From contig DGWC01000042.1 of assembly GCA_002395135.1 (NCBI GenBank), positions 1 through 23,777 of the forward strand: DNA of 23,777 nucleotides. Direction: 5' to 3'. How positions within the stretch are numbered: position 1 is the first letter of the stretch; every line of letters starts with the position of its first letter. Origin of the DNA: Prevotella sp. UBA4268 (lineage in GTDB: Bacteria; Bacteroidota; Bacteroidia; Bacteroidales; Bacteroidaceae). The notes under the pieces were generated by a model. It was not told where the DNA came from. It worked only from the letters and a program-made list of their open reading frames with translations, and made no database searches. A program made the translations under genes and the position numbers. Positions 1 through 8,594 of the stretch are shown here, piece after piece.

Positions 1-23
1 TAACCAGGCTGAACTAACGCACC
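1..23 (-). tRNA. 5' end of a tRNA, truncated by the window edge
   Basis: Read on the minus strand, bases 23 to 1 give a seven-base acceptor strand (GGTGCGT), then TA (positions 8-9), then GTTC-AGCCTGGTTA. This is the usual D-arm layout with the conserved A14, G18-G19 and A21. The anticodon and the 3' half lie outside the window, so the isotype cannot be read. The D-arm resembles tRNA-Asp-like genes of Bacteroidetes, but that is memory-based inference. A matching promoter sits about 30 bases upstream, which supports an independently transcribed RNA gene. An annotation of coding sequence only would miss this feature. Confidence 0.75.
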
Positions 24-51
24 TTAAATGGTCATTTCCTTTTTGCGGTTG

Positions 52-82
52 CAAAGGTACTCATTTTTTTCTTTTCCGCCAA
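52..82 (-). promoter_or_regulatory. Bacteroidetes-type promoter for the tRNA
   Basis: On the minus strand, TTG (82-80) is followed by 20 bases and then TACCTTTG (59-52). This is a full match to the Bacteroidetes -33 TTG and -7 TAnnTTTG pattern with typical spacing. The expected transcript start is near 46, about 20 bases before the tRNA acceptor stem at 23. It lies just past the stop codon of the acetyltransferase gene. Confidence 0.7.
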
Positions 83-98
83 GAGATATTCTGTTTTT

Positions 99-602
99 TT
101 ACAAAAAAAATTGCAGCAACAGCGCATCATGGTAACCAGAGCCATCATAAAGCCAGTCTTTAAGTGTTGCCTGTTGATGATATCCGGCCTTATGAAAGAG
201 TTGGCATGAAGGCTGGTTGTCGAGTGCAACGTATGCATACAACTGATGCAAATGGATTACCTCGGCGGCATAGTTGGCCATTAGAGCCAAAGCCTTGAGT
301 GCATATCCGCGTCTGCGATGTGATTTCATGATGACGATGCCCACCTCTGCCCTACTGTTTCTCGGGTCAAAATTCATCAGGTCTGCTATGCCTACGGCAT
401 GACCGTCCACACAAATCATCAGCCTAAGTTGCTTGTCGGTGTAGATGTCATTAGACGTGTTGATGATGAAATCGCGAAGCGACGACCTTGAATAGGGCAC
501 ATTCGTGCTGCCCACATCCCACAGGCTCCTGTCGTTCTCTATGCGATAGAGCAAGTCGATGTCTTCCGGCTCCATGGCCCGAAGTGTCAGTTGTTCGTTC
601 AT
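99..602 (-). CDS. GNAT family N-acetyltransferase (RimJ/SpeG-like)
   Basis: A 167-residue protein of the usual length for a single GNAT domain. These enzymes transfer an acetyl group from acetyl-CoA to an amine. Residues 5-30 (LRAMEPEDIDLLYRIEND) match the N-terminal strand and helix of RimJ/SpeG-type members. The acetyl-CoA pyrophosphate-binding loop is RRRGYA at 96-101. The late signature is around 126-142 (ALDNQPSCQLFHKAGY), where the Asn of NQPS and the F..AGY pattern are typical. The substrate cannot be told from sequence; a ribosomal protein, polyamine or sugar amine are all possible. Its ATG overlaps the glycosyltransferase stop as ATGA (602-599), so it is the last gene of the recR operon and probably translationally coupled. 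Confidence 0.88.
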   Translation of the reverse strand: MNEQLTLRAMEPEDIDLLYRIENDRSLWDVGSTNVPYSRSSLRDFIINTSNDIYTDKQLRLMICVDGHAVGIADLMNFDPRNSRAEVGIVIMKSHRRRGYALKALALMANYAAEVIHLHQLYAYVALDNQPSCQLFHKAGYHQQATLKDWLYDGSGYHDALLLQFFL

Positions 603-1798
603 ATGAGTATTTCCTGATCGGTAATCGCTATGTTGTTTTGGGGATAGAAGGTACCCAGTTGTATCATGCTGCTCTTGCTCTTTTCCATGATAGCGAATAT
701 CTGCTGCATGGAATAGGCCGTGGTGTCATATATTATATAGGTTAGTTTGCGGGAAGCCATGATGCGCGGGAACTGCAAATGGCCCTCCGGACATGAGTCG
801 GCATCACCTTCGATATACTGAACCGTTAGTCCTTTCTTCCTGGCCAGTTGGCTGCACCTCACCTGATTCTCTTTCCTGCCTATGAAATAGTAGGCTGGAT
901 AGTCTTTCCTTCTGAGTGATGCGAAGCCGAGCACCTTGCGCAGATACCTGAAAAACATGGTTACCAGTTCCAGGAATGCCTTGAAATAGATGGCTGCCTT
1001 CACGGGAATGGTTATCCAGAATCCAAGATATCCAAAATGTTTGCGCAGGAAAATGAGCATGGCATCATAGAACACGTGCACGTAACGGAATGAGGACTTC
1101 TGCGTGCTCTCGCCTTTGTAGTGCAGAATGCTCACTGGCAGATACCAGTTCTGCCATCCTTCCTGAAGAAGACGATAGGAAAGGTCGATGTCTTCGCCAT
1201 ACATGAAATAGTCTTCATCAAGCATTCCTACCTCCATCAGTACACTTCGCCTCACCATGAAATATGCACCGCTGATGACTTCTATCTCACTGGGCTTGTC
1301 CCAAGGCATATATCCCATGTAATACTTGCCGTATTTGGGATGCCGGGGATAGCGTGCGCACAATCCGCACATTTTATAAAATGCCGTAAGCGGCGTGGGA
1401 ATGCCCCTTCTGCTCTCTTTTGCCTTGATGCCGTTGCTGTTCAGCATCTTCACGCCCACTGCTCCGGCCTTGGGATGAGCATCAAGAAAGCGCACCGACT
1501 CACAGATTGAGTCTTCGCTAACGATAGTATCTGGGTTGAGCATCAGTACATATTCGCTTTCCGTTTGGCGTATGGCCACGTTGTTGGCACGCGAAAAGCC
1601 CAGGTTGTGGTTACTCTCTATGATGGAGATGCCTGGAAAACGCTTCCGCAGATAGTCCACAGAGCCATCGTGGGAATGATTGTCAACCACTGAAACCTCC
1701 ACGTCTAAACCGTCAGTTGCCCTCAGCACACTGTGAATGCACTGCTCTACGTAGTATTTTACATTGTAGTTGACGATGACGACCGTTAGTTTCTTCAT
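599..1798 (-). CDS. GT2 family glycosyltransferase with C-terminal extension
   Basis: 399 residues. The N-terminal GT-A domain (about 1-255) carries TVVIVNYN at 5-12, VVDNHSHDGS at 37-46, and a metal/nucleotide-sugar motif NPDT at 88-91 in place of the classical DxD. It also has SGAYFMVRR (176-184) and YGEDIDLSYRL (200-210), the likely catalytic-base region. This pattern fits the WcaA/rhamnosyltransferase-like branch of GT2, inverting enzymes that add sugars to lipid-linked surface glycans. Residues about 263-283 are hydrophobic and could anchor it to the inner membrane. Residues 300-399 form an extra alpha/beta-looking tail not needed for the GT2 fold. It overlaps its neighbours by four bases on each side (ATGA). 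The sugar donor and acceptor are unknown. Confidence 0.88.
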   Translation of the reverse strand: MKKLTVVIVNYNVKYYVEQCIHSVLRATDGLDVEVSVVDNHSHDGSVDYLRKRFPGISIIESNHNLGFSRANNVAIRQTESEYVLMLNPDTIVSEDSICESVRFLDAHPKAGAVGVKMLNSNGIKAKESRRGIPTPLTAFYKMCGLCARYPRHPKYGKYYMGYMPWDKPSEIEVISGAYFMVRRSVLMEVGMLDEDYFMYGEDIDLSYRLLQEGWQNWYLPVSILHYKGESTQKSSFRYVHVFYDAMLIFLRKHFGYLGFWITIPVKAAIYFKAFLELVTMFFRYLRKVLGFASLRRKDYPAYYFIGRKENQVRCSQLARKKGLTVQYIEGDADSCPEGHLQFPRIMASRKLTYIIYDTTAYSMQQIFAIMEKSKSSMIQLGTFYPQNNIAITDQEILI

Positions 1799-2220
1799 GC
1801 TTCTTCAGTGGTTTCTGCATGGCATCTTGCCTTGCTGGGATAAACGAATGGGAACACCAGTAAAAAGATAATGGCCATGTAGCCGAAGGCCACATTCAAT
1901 GTCATATAATATAATAAGGTGTTAGCCACGAGACCAAGCCCCAATATCAGCAGCCGGAGGCGGCCATAGCGAAGCAAGGAACTGGCCGGAGTACTGAGCA
2001 AAGCACTGTGAACCTTGGGAATTTTGAATAAATAAAGTGAGAAGGGAATCACACAGACGGTATACAACTCCATGGCAGCGAGCAGCAGAAACGAACTGTT
2101 GGTGTCGCCGGCAAGCAATCCCGGAAGCACAAGGTCGGTCTCATAGAATGCCACCAGCGCCAAGGCGATGACTATAAACGAATAGAAGAATGTCTTCAGT
2201 TTTACGATTGTATTATCCAT
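1795..2220 (-). CDS. Hypothetical four-helix inner membrane protein
   Basis: A 141-residue protein of unrecognised family. Hydrophobic stretches at about 11-29, 43-65, 87-106 and 108-128 suggest four transmembrane helices. The basic segment RYGRLR (84-89) lies before helix three, and the tail is short and polar (about 129-141). It overlaps the recR stop by eight bases and the glycosyltransferase start by four, so it is co-transcribed and probably translationally coupled with the glycosyltransferase. Position suggests a membrane partner for that enzyme, in the way small GtrA-like proteins accompany glycosyltransferases. This is inference, and I see no GtrA signature that I would vouch for. Confidence 0.75.
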   Translation of the reverse strand: MDNTIVKLKTFFYSFIVIALALVAFYETDLVLPGLLAGDTNSSFLLLAAMELYTVCVIPFSLYLFKIPKVHSALLSTPASSLLRYGRLRLLILGLGLVANTLLYYMTLNVAFGYMAIIFLLVFPFVYPSKARCHAETTEEA

Positions 2221-2842
2221 TGAACGGTGTTCTGTTAATGATTGATCTGCCTAATGTCACCTCATCAGTATATTCCAACTCGCCGCCCACTGAGATGCCT
2301 CGCGCAATGACAGACACATTCACGTCGTAGTCGGCCAGTTTTCTGAAGATGTAGAAATTGGTGGTATCGCCCTCCATGGTGCTGTTCAGGGCGAGAATCA
2401 CCTCCTGAACGCTGCCCGATGCCACCCTGCTGACCAGCGAATCTATCTCCAGGTCGGCCGGGCCTATGCCATCCATGGGCGAGATGATACCTCCAAGCAC
2501 ATGATACAGTCCATGATACTGCTGAGTATTCTCGATGGCCATCACGTCCTGGATGTTTTCCACCACACAAATGGTGGAACCGTCGCGGCGTGAATCGGCA
2601 CAAATCGGACAGATATCGGTATCGCTGATGTTATGACACACACGGCAATACTTCACCTCCTGCCGCATTCTGCCCACCGCATCGGTAAACATCTCCACCT
2701 CTTCACTGCTCTGGCGCAGAAGGTGAAGCACCAGCCTGAGGGCTGTCTTCCTGCCTATGCCTGGCAACTTGGAGAATTCGCCCACGGCTTTTTCCAGCAG
2801 TTGCGACGGATATTGTCCCTCTACATGCTCAACAGATTTCAT
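2213..2842 (-). CDS. recR: Recombination mediator RecR
   Basis: RecR works with RecO and RecF to load RecA on SSB-coated gaps. From the ATG chosen here the protein has 209 residues, near the family norm of about 200. It shows the helix-hairpin-helix [11 protein letters not shown] (26-36) and a C4 zinc finger with Cys at 66, 69, 78 and 81 (CRVC...CPIC). A Toprim domain follows from about 90 ([15 protein letters not shown]), ending in the conserved [13 protein letters not shown] segment. A longer frame begins at a TTG at 2875, but that codon lies inside the -7 box at 2880-2873, so it cannot be the start. It is the first gene of the minus-strand operon and diverges from engB. Confidence 0.96.
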   Translation of the reverse strand: MKSVEHVEGQYPSQLLEKAVGEFSKLPGIGRKTALRLVLHLLRQSSEEVEMFTDAVGRMRQEVKYCRVCHNISDTDICPICADSRRDGSTICVVENIQDVMAIENTQQYHGLYHVLGGIISPMDGIGPADLEIDSLVSRVASGSVQEVILALNSTMEGDTTNFYIFRKLADYDVNVSVIARGISVGGELEYTDEVTLGRSIINRTPFNG

Positions 2843-2872
2843 TATATTGCTGCATTTTTTCGATTTCACGCG

Positions 2873-2880
2873 CAAAGATA
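2873..2880 (-). promoter_or_regulatory. -7 box for the recR operon
   Basis: The minus strand reads TATCTTTG from 2880 to 2873, a perfect TAnnTTTG. The transcript would start near 2867 and leave a leader of about 25 bases before the recR ATG at 2842. No convincing TTG element is present at the usual distance. The recR and engB -7 boxes are only 22 bases apart and face away from each other, so the two promoters share upstream DNA. Confidence 0.55.
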
Positions 2881-2902
2881 CGAGTTTTTGCGATAAAATC
2901 GT

Positions 2903-2910
2903 TAACTTTG
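2903..2910 (+). promoter_or_regulatory. -7 box for the engB-uup operon
   Basis: TAACTTTG at 2903-2910 matches TAnnTTTG and lies 21 bases before the engB ATG. A TTG at 2888-2890 is only 12 bases upstream, closer than the usual 17-23, so the -33 element is unclear. The small palindrome CGAT-AAA-ATCG (2891-2901) lies between the two divergent -7 boxes. Confidence 0.55.
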
Positions 2911-2931
2911 CGCCAAAAATAGAAAATAAAT

Positions 2932-3537
2932 ATGGAAATCAAGAAAGCGGAGTTTGTCATCAGCAGCCCCACTGTGATGCAATGTCCCAAAGACAAAAAG
3001 CCCGAATATGCCTTCATCGGCCGAAGCAATGTGGGCAAATCAAGCCTTATTAACATGCTTTGCGGCAAAAAGAATCTGGCAAAGACATCGTCGGTGCCGG
3101 GCAAGACGCTGCTCATCAACCACTTTATCGTAAACAACGAATGGTATATCGTTGACCTTCCCGGCTATGGATATGCCAAACAATCAAAAACCACACGCGC
3201 CAAACTGGAGCAAATGATATCCACATACGTGCTGCAGAGAACGCAGTTGGTGAACCTCTTTGTGCTGATAGACATTAGGCACGAACAGCAGGCCATAGAC
3301 CGCGAGTTTGTTGACTGGCTCGGAACCAGCCAGATACCATTCTCCATCGTGTTCACCAAAGCGGATAAACTGGGACCAGTGAAGGCAAAACAGAACGCTG
3401 AAAAATGGATGGAGCAACTGGAAGACACATGGGAAGAACTGCCCGTGTATTTCATCACGTCGTCGGAAAAGAAGACTGGACGGGAAGAACTGTTGGACTA
3501 TATCGACGAAATCAACAAATCTCTTGAAAAGGAATAA
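2932..3537 (+). CDS. engB: Ribosome biogenesis GTPase EngB (YsxC/YihA)
   Basis: 201 residues, standard for this TRAFAC-class GTPase, which assists late assembly of the 50S ribosomal subunit and is usually essential. The G motifs are all visible: G1 GRSNVGKSS (30-38), G2 around the PGKT at 56-59, G3 DLPGYGYA (75-82), G4 TKAD (142-145) and G5 TSSEKKTG near 176. ATG 2932 is used because it directly precedes the conserved [13 protein letters not shown] start and sits just after the -7 box. It is followed after 10 bases by the ABC-F gene, making a two-gene operon with a ribosome theme. Confidence 0.96.
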   Translation: MEIKKAEFVISSPTVMQCPKDKKPEYAFIGRSNVGKSSLINMLCGKKNLAKTSSVPGKTLLINHFIVNNEWYIVDLPGYGYAKQSKTTRAKLEQMISTYVLQRTQLVNLFVLIDIRHEQQAIDREFVDWLGTSQIPFSIVFTKADKLGPVKAKQNAEKWMEQLEDTWEELPVYFITSSEKKTGREELLDYIDEINKSLEKE

Positions 3538-3547
3538 GCACTAAACA

Positions 3548-5326
3548 ATGCCAGTACCCTATCTCGACGTCCAGCAACTCACCAAGTCGTTTGGCGCGCA
3601 AGTGCTCTTCCGCGACATCTCCTTCAGCATTGCCGAAGGGCAGAAAGTAGGACTCATTGCGCAAAACGGAACAGGCAAGTCTACCCTGCTGTCGATTCTC
3701 ACCGGCAGGGAAGGCTACGACAGCGGCAGCATCATCTATCGCAAAGACCTGCGCACAGGCTATCTGGAGCAGTCGCCTGTGTTCGATCCGGATGATACGG
3801 TGCTCGATGCCTGCTTCAACCATCAGGGCGAAGAGGAAAAGATACTGAAAGCCAAGCAGATTCTCACGCAGTTGAAAATCAACGACCTCTCGCAGCCCAT
3901 GAAGCAACTGAGCGGCGGTCAGCAAAAACGCGTGGCACTGGCCAACGTCCTCATCACCAATCCCGACCTGATTATCCTCGACGAACCCACCAACCATCTG
4001 GATCTGGACATGATTGTATGGCTGGAGGGCTATCTTTCGCGTGGTAACAAGACATTGCTCATGGTAACCCACGACCGTTTCTTTCTCGACAGGGTGTGCA
4101 GCATCATCCTGGAACTCGACAACCAAACCATCTACACCTACCGGGGCAATTACAGTTACTATCTTGAAAAACGGCAAGAGCGCATCGAAAACACAAGGGC
4201 CGAGATTGTAAGGGCTAACAATCTATACAGACGCGAACTGGAATGGATGAGAAGGATGCCACAGGCCAGAGGCCATAAAGCCAGATATCGCGAAGAGGCT
4301 TTCTACGAACTGGAGAAGATTGCCAAGCAGCGGATTGAAGAAAGACAAATCAGACTCAAATCCAGCAGCATATACATCGGCTCAAAAATATTCGAATGCC
4401 AGTATATATCGAAGAAATATGGCGAAGATACCGTCATCACAAAGGACTTCTACTATAATTTCGCACGATATGAAAAGATGGGTATCGTGGGCAACAACGG
4501 CACAGGAAAGAGCACATTCATCAAGATGCTGCTCGGGCTGGAGCCCATCGACCAGGGACGGTTTGACATCGGAGACACCGTGAAATTCGGTTATTTCTCA
4601 CAAGAAGGGCTCCATTTCAACGAGCAGCAGAAAGTAATTGACGTGATAACCGACATCGCCGAATACATAGATATGGGTAGCGGCAAGCACCTATCTGCCT
4701 CGCAGTTCCTGCAATTCTTCCTGTTCTCGCCCGAACAGCAACATAACTACGTGTATAAACTAAGCGGCGGCGAAAAAAGAAAACTGTATCTGTGTACAGT
4801 ACTGATGAAGAACCCCAACTTTCTGGTACTCGACGAGCCGACAAACGACCTTGACATACAGACGCTGCAGATATTGGAAGAGTATCTAACCGACTTCCCC
4901 GGATGCGTAATCGTCATCAGCCACGACCGATATTTTATGGACAAGGTGGTGGATCATCTGCTCGTGTTCAAGGGAAACGGTGTGATCAAGGACTTTCCCG
5001 GCAATTACACGCAGTATCGTGAGTGGTCTGCCATGAAGAGCGCTGCATCAGAGCCCTCTGAAAAAGAGAAAACGGTGAAAAAGGAAAGGAATTCCAACCG
5101 GCATGACAGCAGCCGACGGATGACATTCAAGGAGAAAAGGGAATTCGAACAACTGGAAAAAGAGATTGCCGACCTGGAGGCCGAACAGAAAAAACTGGAG
5201 GATGAACTGTGCAGCGGGACACTTTCTGTTGAAGAACTGACGGAAAAAAGCAAGCGCCTGCCCTCTCTTAAAGATGAATTAGACGAGAAGAGCATGCGCT
5301 GGCTTGAACTTTCAGAGTTGTGCTGA
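3548..5326 (+). CDS. uup: ABC-F family ATPase, Uup-like
   Basis: 592 residues with two ABC cassettes and no membrane segments, the hallmark of ABC-F translation or ribosome-associated ATPases. Cassette one has Walker A AQNGTGKST (38-46), signature LSGGQ (121-125) and Walker B LDEPTNHLD (144-152). Cassette two has GNNGTGKST (315-323), LSGGEKRK (405-412) and LDEPTNDLD (428-436). Both catalytic Glu residues are intact. The linker at about 209-270 carries the basic ELEWMRRMPQARGHKARYR segment typical of Uup/EttA-type proteins. Residues about 500-592 are a charged linker followed by a coiled coil, the Uup C-terminal domain, which binds branched DNA in the E. coli protein. It sits 10 bases after engB. 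The assignment to Uup rather than another ABC-F subfamily rests on the coiled coil. Confidence 0.85.
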   Translation: MPVPYLDVQQLTKSFGAQVLFRDISFSIAEGQKVGLIAQNGTGKSTLLSILTGREGYDSGSIIYRKDLRTGYLEQSPVFDPDDTVLDACFNHQGEEEKILKAKQILTQLKINDLSQPMKQLSGGQQKRVALANVLITNPDLIILDEPTNHLDLDMIVWLEGYLSRGNKTLLMVTHDRFFLDRVCSIILELDNQTIYTYRGNYSYYLEKRQERIENTRAEIVRANNLYRRELEWMRRMPQARGHKARYREEAFYELEKIAKQRIEERQIRLKSSSIYIGSKIFECQYISKKYGEDTVITKDFYYNFARYEKMGIVGNNGTGKSTFIKMLLGLEPIDQGRFDIGDTVKFGYFSQEGLHFNEQQKVIDVITDIAEYIDMGSGKHLSASQFLQFFLFSPEQQHNYVYKLSGGEKRKLYLCTVLMKNPNFLVLDEPTNDLDIQTLQILEEYLTDFPGCVIVISHDRYFMDKVVDHLLVFKGNGVIKDFPGNYTQYREWSAMKSAASEPSEKEKTVKKERNSNRHDSSRRMTFKEKREFEQLEKEIADLEAEQKKLEDELCSGTLSVEELTEKSKRLPSLKDELDEKSMRWLELSELC

Positions 5327-5366
5327 CCGATTCAGGCCAACTCCAAATATCTCTTTTTTGAATGCC

Positions 5367-5384
5367 GTGAAATCAATATTTCAC
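5367..5384. terminator. Small hairpin between convergent genes, possible weak terminator
   Basis: GTGAAAT-CAAT-ATTTCAC is a perfect seven-base inverted repeat. It lies between the end of the ABC-F gene and the end of the GHL10 gene and includes the latter's stop codon (5375-5373). On the plus strand it is followed by TTTCTT, a poor U-tract. The stem is AT-rich, so termination would be weak. No better terminator is seen between these convergent genes. Confidence 0.3.
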
Positions 5385-6857
5385 TTTCTTACCTTTACTT
5401 TCATTGCTTAACCGGTCAAGCGCAGTCACCACATAGACGCTTTCCCTGCTGCGCTGAGGCAGATTATAATAGGTGTTGGGGGTGATGGCAACGATATGGC
5501 TGGCATCATTCAAATTCTGCGACTCACCTTTTGCAAAGCGATAAACCACATATTTGCATGCCTCGTTCTGCCATCCCTTTCCAGAAGGAGCCTTCCAGAA
5601 AAGCACATTTCCGTCGTTGGTGGCAATAACCTTCGGCTTTTTCACTTTCTTGGGCGCCTTTCCGTCGATATACTTCATCTGAGGCTGCAGCGCAGGAGTG
5701 CGCCAATAGTTGTTGCGAAGCAACGTTCCGTAGTTGCCGACATTGTCAACAGCAGCCTTGGCATACCACAGCACGGTGCCGCTAACATTCTGCATTTGCC
5801 CGTGTAGCGCGCGCTTTGCTGGCAACTGATGCTGGTTGGGGTTCTGCGGATCCGTGTATTTCACGGTTCTTTCCACATCTTCGCCAATGAACAAAAGCCG
5901 CTTCGATGCGTTCCGGTTCCACCATGTTATCAGTTCTTTATAGTCGGCAGCCTTGTTGCCGATTTCCCAATAAATCTGCGGAACGTTATAATCCAGCCAT
6001 CCGTTGTTCACCCACATCAGCACATCAGCATAGAGATCATCGTAGTTCTGAAGTCCGTTGGTGGCACTTCCGTTGGGATCGCTTTTCTTGTTGCGATAGA
6101 TGCCAAACGGTGAAACACCGAATTTGACCCACGGTTTCACACGATGGATTGTCTCATACATCTGCTTGATATACATATTCACATTGTCACGGCGCCAGTC
6201 GTTGATATTTTTGAAACCGTTGTTATACTGCTGAAACTGCTTGCTGTCGGGTATGGCAAGGCCGGCAACGGGATAAGGATAGAAATAATCATCGATGTGC
6301 AGACCGTCAATATCATACCTTTTCACGATGTCTTCCACCACTTTGCAGATGTAGTCGCGGCATGCAGGAATGCCTGGATTCAGTATATACAGTCCGTCGT
6401 ATGGGAAAACCCAGTCGGGATGCTGCACAGCCACATGGTTGTTTGCCAGTTCATTCGTGGTCTTTGTTTTGGCACGGTAGGGATTTATCCATGCATGCAA
6501 CTCCATGCCACGCTTATGACACTCGTCAACCATCCACTGCAGCGGATCCCAATAGGGAGATGGTGCCTGCCCTTGACGACCTGTAAGGAAACGGCTCCAT
6601 GGTTCCAACGAACTGTTATAGAGCGCATCGCACTCCGGACGCACCTGAAAAATAATGGCATTCACACCGTCTTTCTTCAGTTCGTCCAACTGATAAGTCA
6701 GCGTCTGCTGCATTTTCTGGGTACTCATCCCCACCCACTGGCCGTTGACCGCCTGTATCCACGCTCCACGGAACTCACGCTTCTGCTGAGCACAAATGCA
6801 ACTGCATGCCATGAATAGCATGCAGCCGCATATCAAAAACCTTCTAATATGATTCAT
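5373..6857 (-). CDS. Exported GHL10/DigH-like glycosidase with FN3-like domain
   Basis: 494 residues from the ATG at 6857. An upstream in-frame start would add 14 residues in front of the signal peptide and is less likely. Residues 1-23 are a signal peptide ending ICA before QQKRE; the Cys at 18 and 20 leave a lipoprotein possible. The barrel (about 28-385) carries GHL10 (DUF187) landmarks: FRGAWIQAV (29-37), FQVRPECDALY (70-80), HAWINPYRA (121-129), IDGLHIDDYFYP (183-194), FGVSPFGIYRN (246-256) and NVPQIYWE (291-298). Residues about 405-490 look like a fibronectin type III domain. E. coli DigH, a family member, cleaves denuded peptidoglycan glycan strands at the septum, so a cell-wall role is plausible. 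It follows the OmpP1-like gene by 78 bases with no clear promoter between. Confidence 0.85.
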   Translation of the reverse strand: MNHIRRFLICGCMLFMACSCICAQQKREFRGAWIQAVNGQWVGMSTQKMQQTLTYQLDELKKDGVNAIIFQVRPECDALYNSSLEPWSRFLTGRQGQAPSPYWDPLQWMVDECHKRGMELHAWINPYRAKTKTTNELANNHVAVQHPDWVFPYDGLYILNPGIPACRDYICKVVEDIVKRYDIDGLHIDDYFYPYPVAGLAIPDSKQFQQYNNGFKNINDWRRDNVNMYIKQMYETIHRVKPWVKFGVSPFGIYRNKKSDPNGSATNGLQNYDDLYADVLMWVNNGWLDYNVPQIYWEIGNKAADYKELITWWNRNASKRLLFIGEDVERTVKYTDPQNPNQHQLPAKRALHGQMQNVSGTVLWYAKAAVDNVGNYGTLLRNNYWRTPALQPQMKYIDGKAPKKVKKPKVIATNDGNVLFWKAPSGKGWQNEACKYVVYRFAKGESQNLNDASHIVAITPNTYYNLPQRSRESVYVVTALDRLSNESKGKKVKY

Positions 6858-6935
6858 TAAAAATATATCTTTACGATATGAGTAATTAAACAGTTTCACG
6901 AATACACCTGTATATCACACTTCTAATATCGGGAA

Positions 6936-8507
6936 TTAGAAATGATAGCCGAGTGTGAACAACAGTTGATGACGGTTGTTGTCAACCTTCACACTTTTGC
7001 ATACATTGTCCATCGACCGGTCCTTTGTATCCCAAAAATTCATAAATGGCCAGAAATCTCCACTCTGCGTGGTATACTGATAGGCTAAATCGAGACTCAA
7101 GTTACCAAGGTTGTAACCCACACCGGCAGTAATGCGGTTGGTGGCTTTCCAGTTGGTAAAGTCGTTTGAAGATGAATAGAATGTACCCGGACTGTTGATG
7201 GTGCCATCCTTATAGGCATCCTTGCTGTACATCGGGCTGATGAAATTGTAGCCGAGACGCACGGCGAAACGCTCGTCGGCCTTCAGTTCGGCGCCCACTT
7301 TCACGGTATGTACGCCTTTCAGAATTGACTTGGTATGGTTGTTCATGGCGTAATCGTGCTCGCTCGACTCCATATAGGTGTCATAATACCAGTCATAACT
7401 CTCACCAGTATTTACGCGGCTGTCGAGATGACCGTAATCGGCAAACTCATAAGTGGCACCTATGGCTAACATATTACCAAAAGTATGACCAACGGAAGCA
7501 CCGAATTTCCAAGGGGTATACAGTTTGAAATCATATCTTTCCTCAGAAGAACCGTAGTTGTAAATGCCCACCGTGGTGTTGTTTTTCAGAGTCGTGTAGT
7601 TGCTGCTCTTGATGTCATACCACGTAGGAGTGTGCACATACAGACCGAAACGGAACGGTGATTCTTCTATAGGACGGAATGTTACACCGGCTTTGATATC
7701 GAAACCAGACCCGTCGATGGTGCGGCTGTCCTGGATAATGGCATTGCCTATCGGCTCGCCAGCCTGGCTGAGCAGACTTTCAGTATACTCGTTGTACCTC
7801 TTATAGTCAATATCCTTGACTCCAACAGTCAGACCGAGGAACACTTGATTACCGATATTGCCGCTCACATTGAATTCAAACTCGTTCACATGTCCCTTTG
7901 CGCCGCTGTTGAAAGTATAGTCGCTGGCCTCGTTGAAGTATATAGCGTCTTCCTTTTCATCGTACATCAGCGTATTATAATTCAGGAAGTCAATCTGGTT
8001 GAAGGCATTGCTGCCACCAACCCATTTGTTATTGCTGCGACGAACATCAAAAACGCCCAAGTCGCCTTTTAGATACGACAGTTTGCCCGATGATGCACCG
8101 CTCAGCCTATCGGCAGCAGAGAGAATCATGCTGTAGTTTCGGCTCTTGTGATAATTGAATCCCACGTTCAAGAAAGAATTCTCTCCGGTCTGACGGGCAT
8201 ATACAAATCCCATCTGATCAAAACTCACTTTGGTCTTGTCTGCTATGTCGAAGGACTTCGCTCCCTGCTGACTGACCATGCCCACAGATGCACTTACCAT
8301 GGAATGACGGAACAATCCGATACCGGCGGGGTTGGTTCCCATGGTTGAAATGTCAGCGCCCAGCGCCTCCATGGCACCTCCCATACCCACGTAGCGCGCT
8401 GTTCCGTTCAGGTCCTGCGTTGCCATTGTTGCATTTTCGTATGTATCCTGCGCTGCCACTGGCATGATTGCCAGAGAGAGAGCAACTATCATCAATACTT
8501 TTTTCAT
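6936..8507 (-). CDS. Outer membrane beta-barrel, OmpP1/FadL/TodX family
   Basis: 523 residues from the ATG at 8507, which begins the signal peptide MKKVLMIVALSLAIMPVAA cleaved before Gln20. The start at 8543 would place 12 residues ahead of that signal. The mature N-terminus has the family landmark ARYVGMGGAMEALGADIS and NPAGIGL (59-65), which form the plug/hatch region in FadL-like hydrophobic-substrate channels. The rest alternates short aromatic-rich strands and polar loops and ends LLFTLGYHF, with the C-terminal Phe used for barrel assembly. The substrate is unknown; fatty acids or other hydrophobic compounds are typical for the family. It lies between two other exported-protein genes on the same strand. 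Confidence 0.85.
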   Translation of the reverse strand: MKKVLMIVALSLAIMPVAAQDTYENATMATQDLNGTARYVGMGGAMEALGADISTMGTNPAGIGLFRHSMVSASVGMVSQQGAKSFDIADKTKVSFDQMGFVYARQTGENSFLNVGFNYHKSRNYSMILSAADRLSGASSGKLSYLKGDLGVFDVRRSNNKWVGGSNAFNQIDFLNYNTLMYDEKEDAIYFNEASDYTFNSGAKGHVNEFEFNVSGNIGNQVFLGLTVGVKDIDYKRYNEYTESLLSQAGEPIGNAIIQDSRTIDGSGFDIKAGVTFRPIEESPFRFGLYVHTPTWYDIKSSNYTTLKNNTTVGIYNYGSSEERYDFKLYTPWKFGASVGHTFGNMLAIGATYEFADYGHLDSRVNTGESYDWYYDTYMESSEHDYAMNNHTKSILKGVHTVKVGAELKADERFAVRLGYNFISPMYSKDAYKDGTINSPGTFYSSSNDFTNWKATNRITAGVGYNLGNLSLDLAYQYTTQSGDFWPFMNFWDTKDRSMDNVCKSVKVDNNRHQLLFTLGYHF

Positions 8508-8538
8508 ATTTCCTTGTGTTATTTTATTACGTTTCACT

Positions 8539-8553
8539 GCCATGAGCCATGGC
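8539..8553. repeat. Intergenic inverted repeat GCCATG-AGC-CATGGC
   Basis: Six-base perfect arms with a three-base loop lie in the 87-base gap between the low-complexity protein gene and the OmpP1-like gene. No U-tract follows on either strand, so it does not look like a terminator. It could be a stability or processing hairpin in a shared transcript, or chance. Confidence 0.3.
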
Positions 8554-8594
8554 TTACATATTTAATCTATAATAGGTTCTCTGAAGTCATTTCA

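Noticed and set aside
1121..1510. Plus-strand frame opposite the glycosyltransferase
   Set aside because: It is His/Cys-rich with no motif and lies wholly inside a well-supported minus-strand gene.
3512..4177. Minus-strand frame opposite the ABC-F gene
   Set aside because: It is entirely covered by cassette-one motifs on the plus strand, so it is a shadow.
6144..6818. Plus-strand frame of over 220 codons opposite the GHL10 gene
   Set aside because: It is a shadow of a gene with strong family motifs, has no promoter, and is rich in His/Ile/Val.
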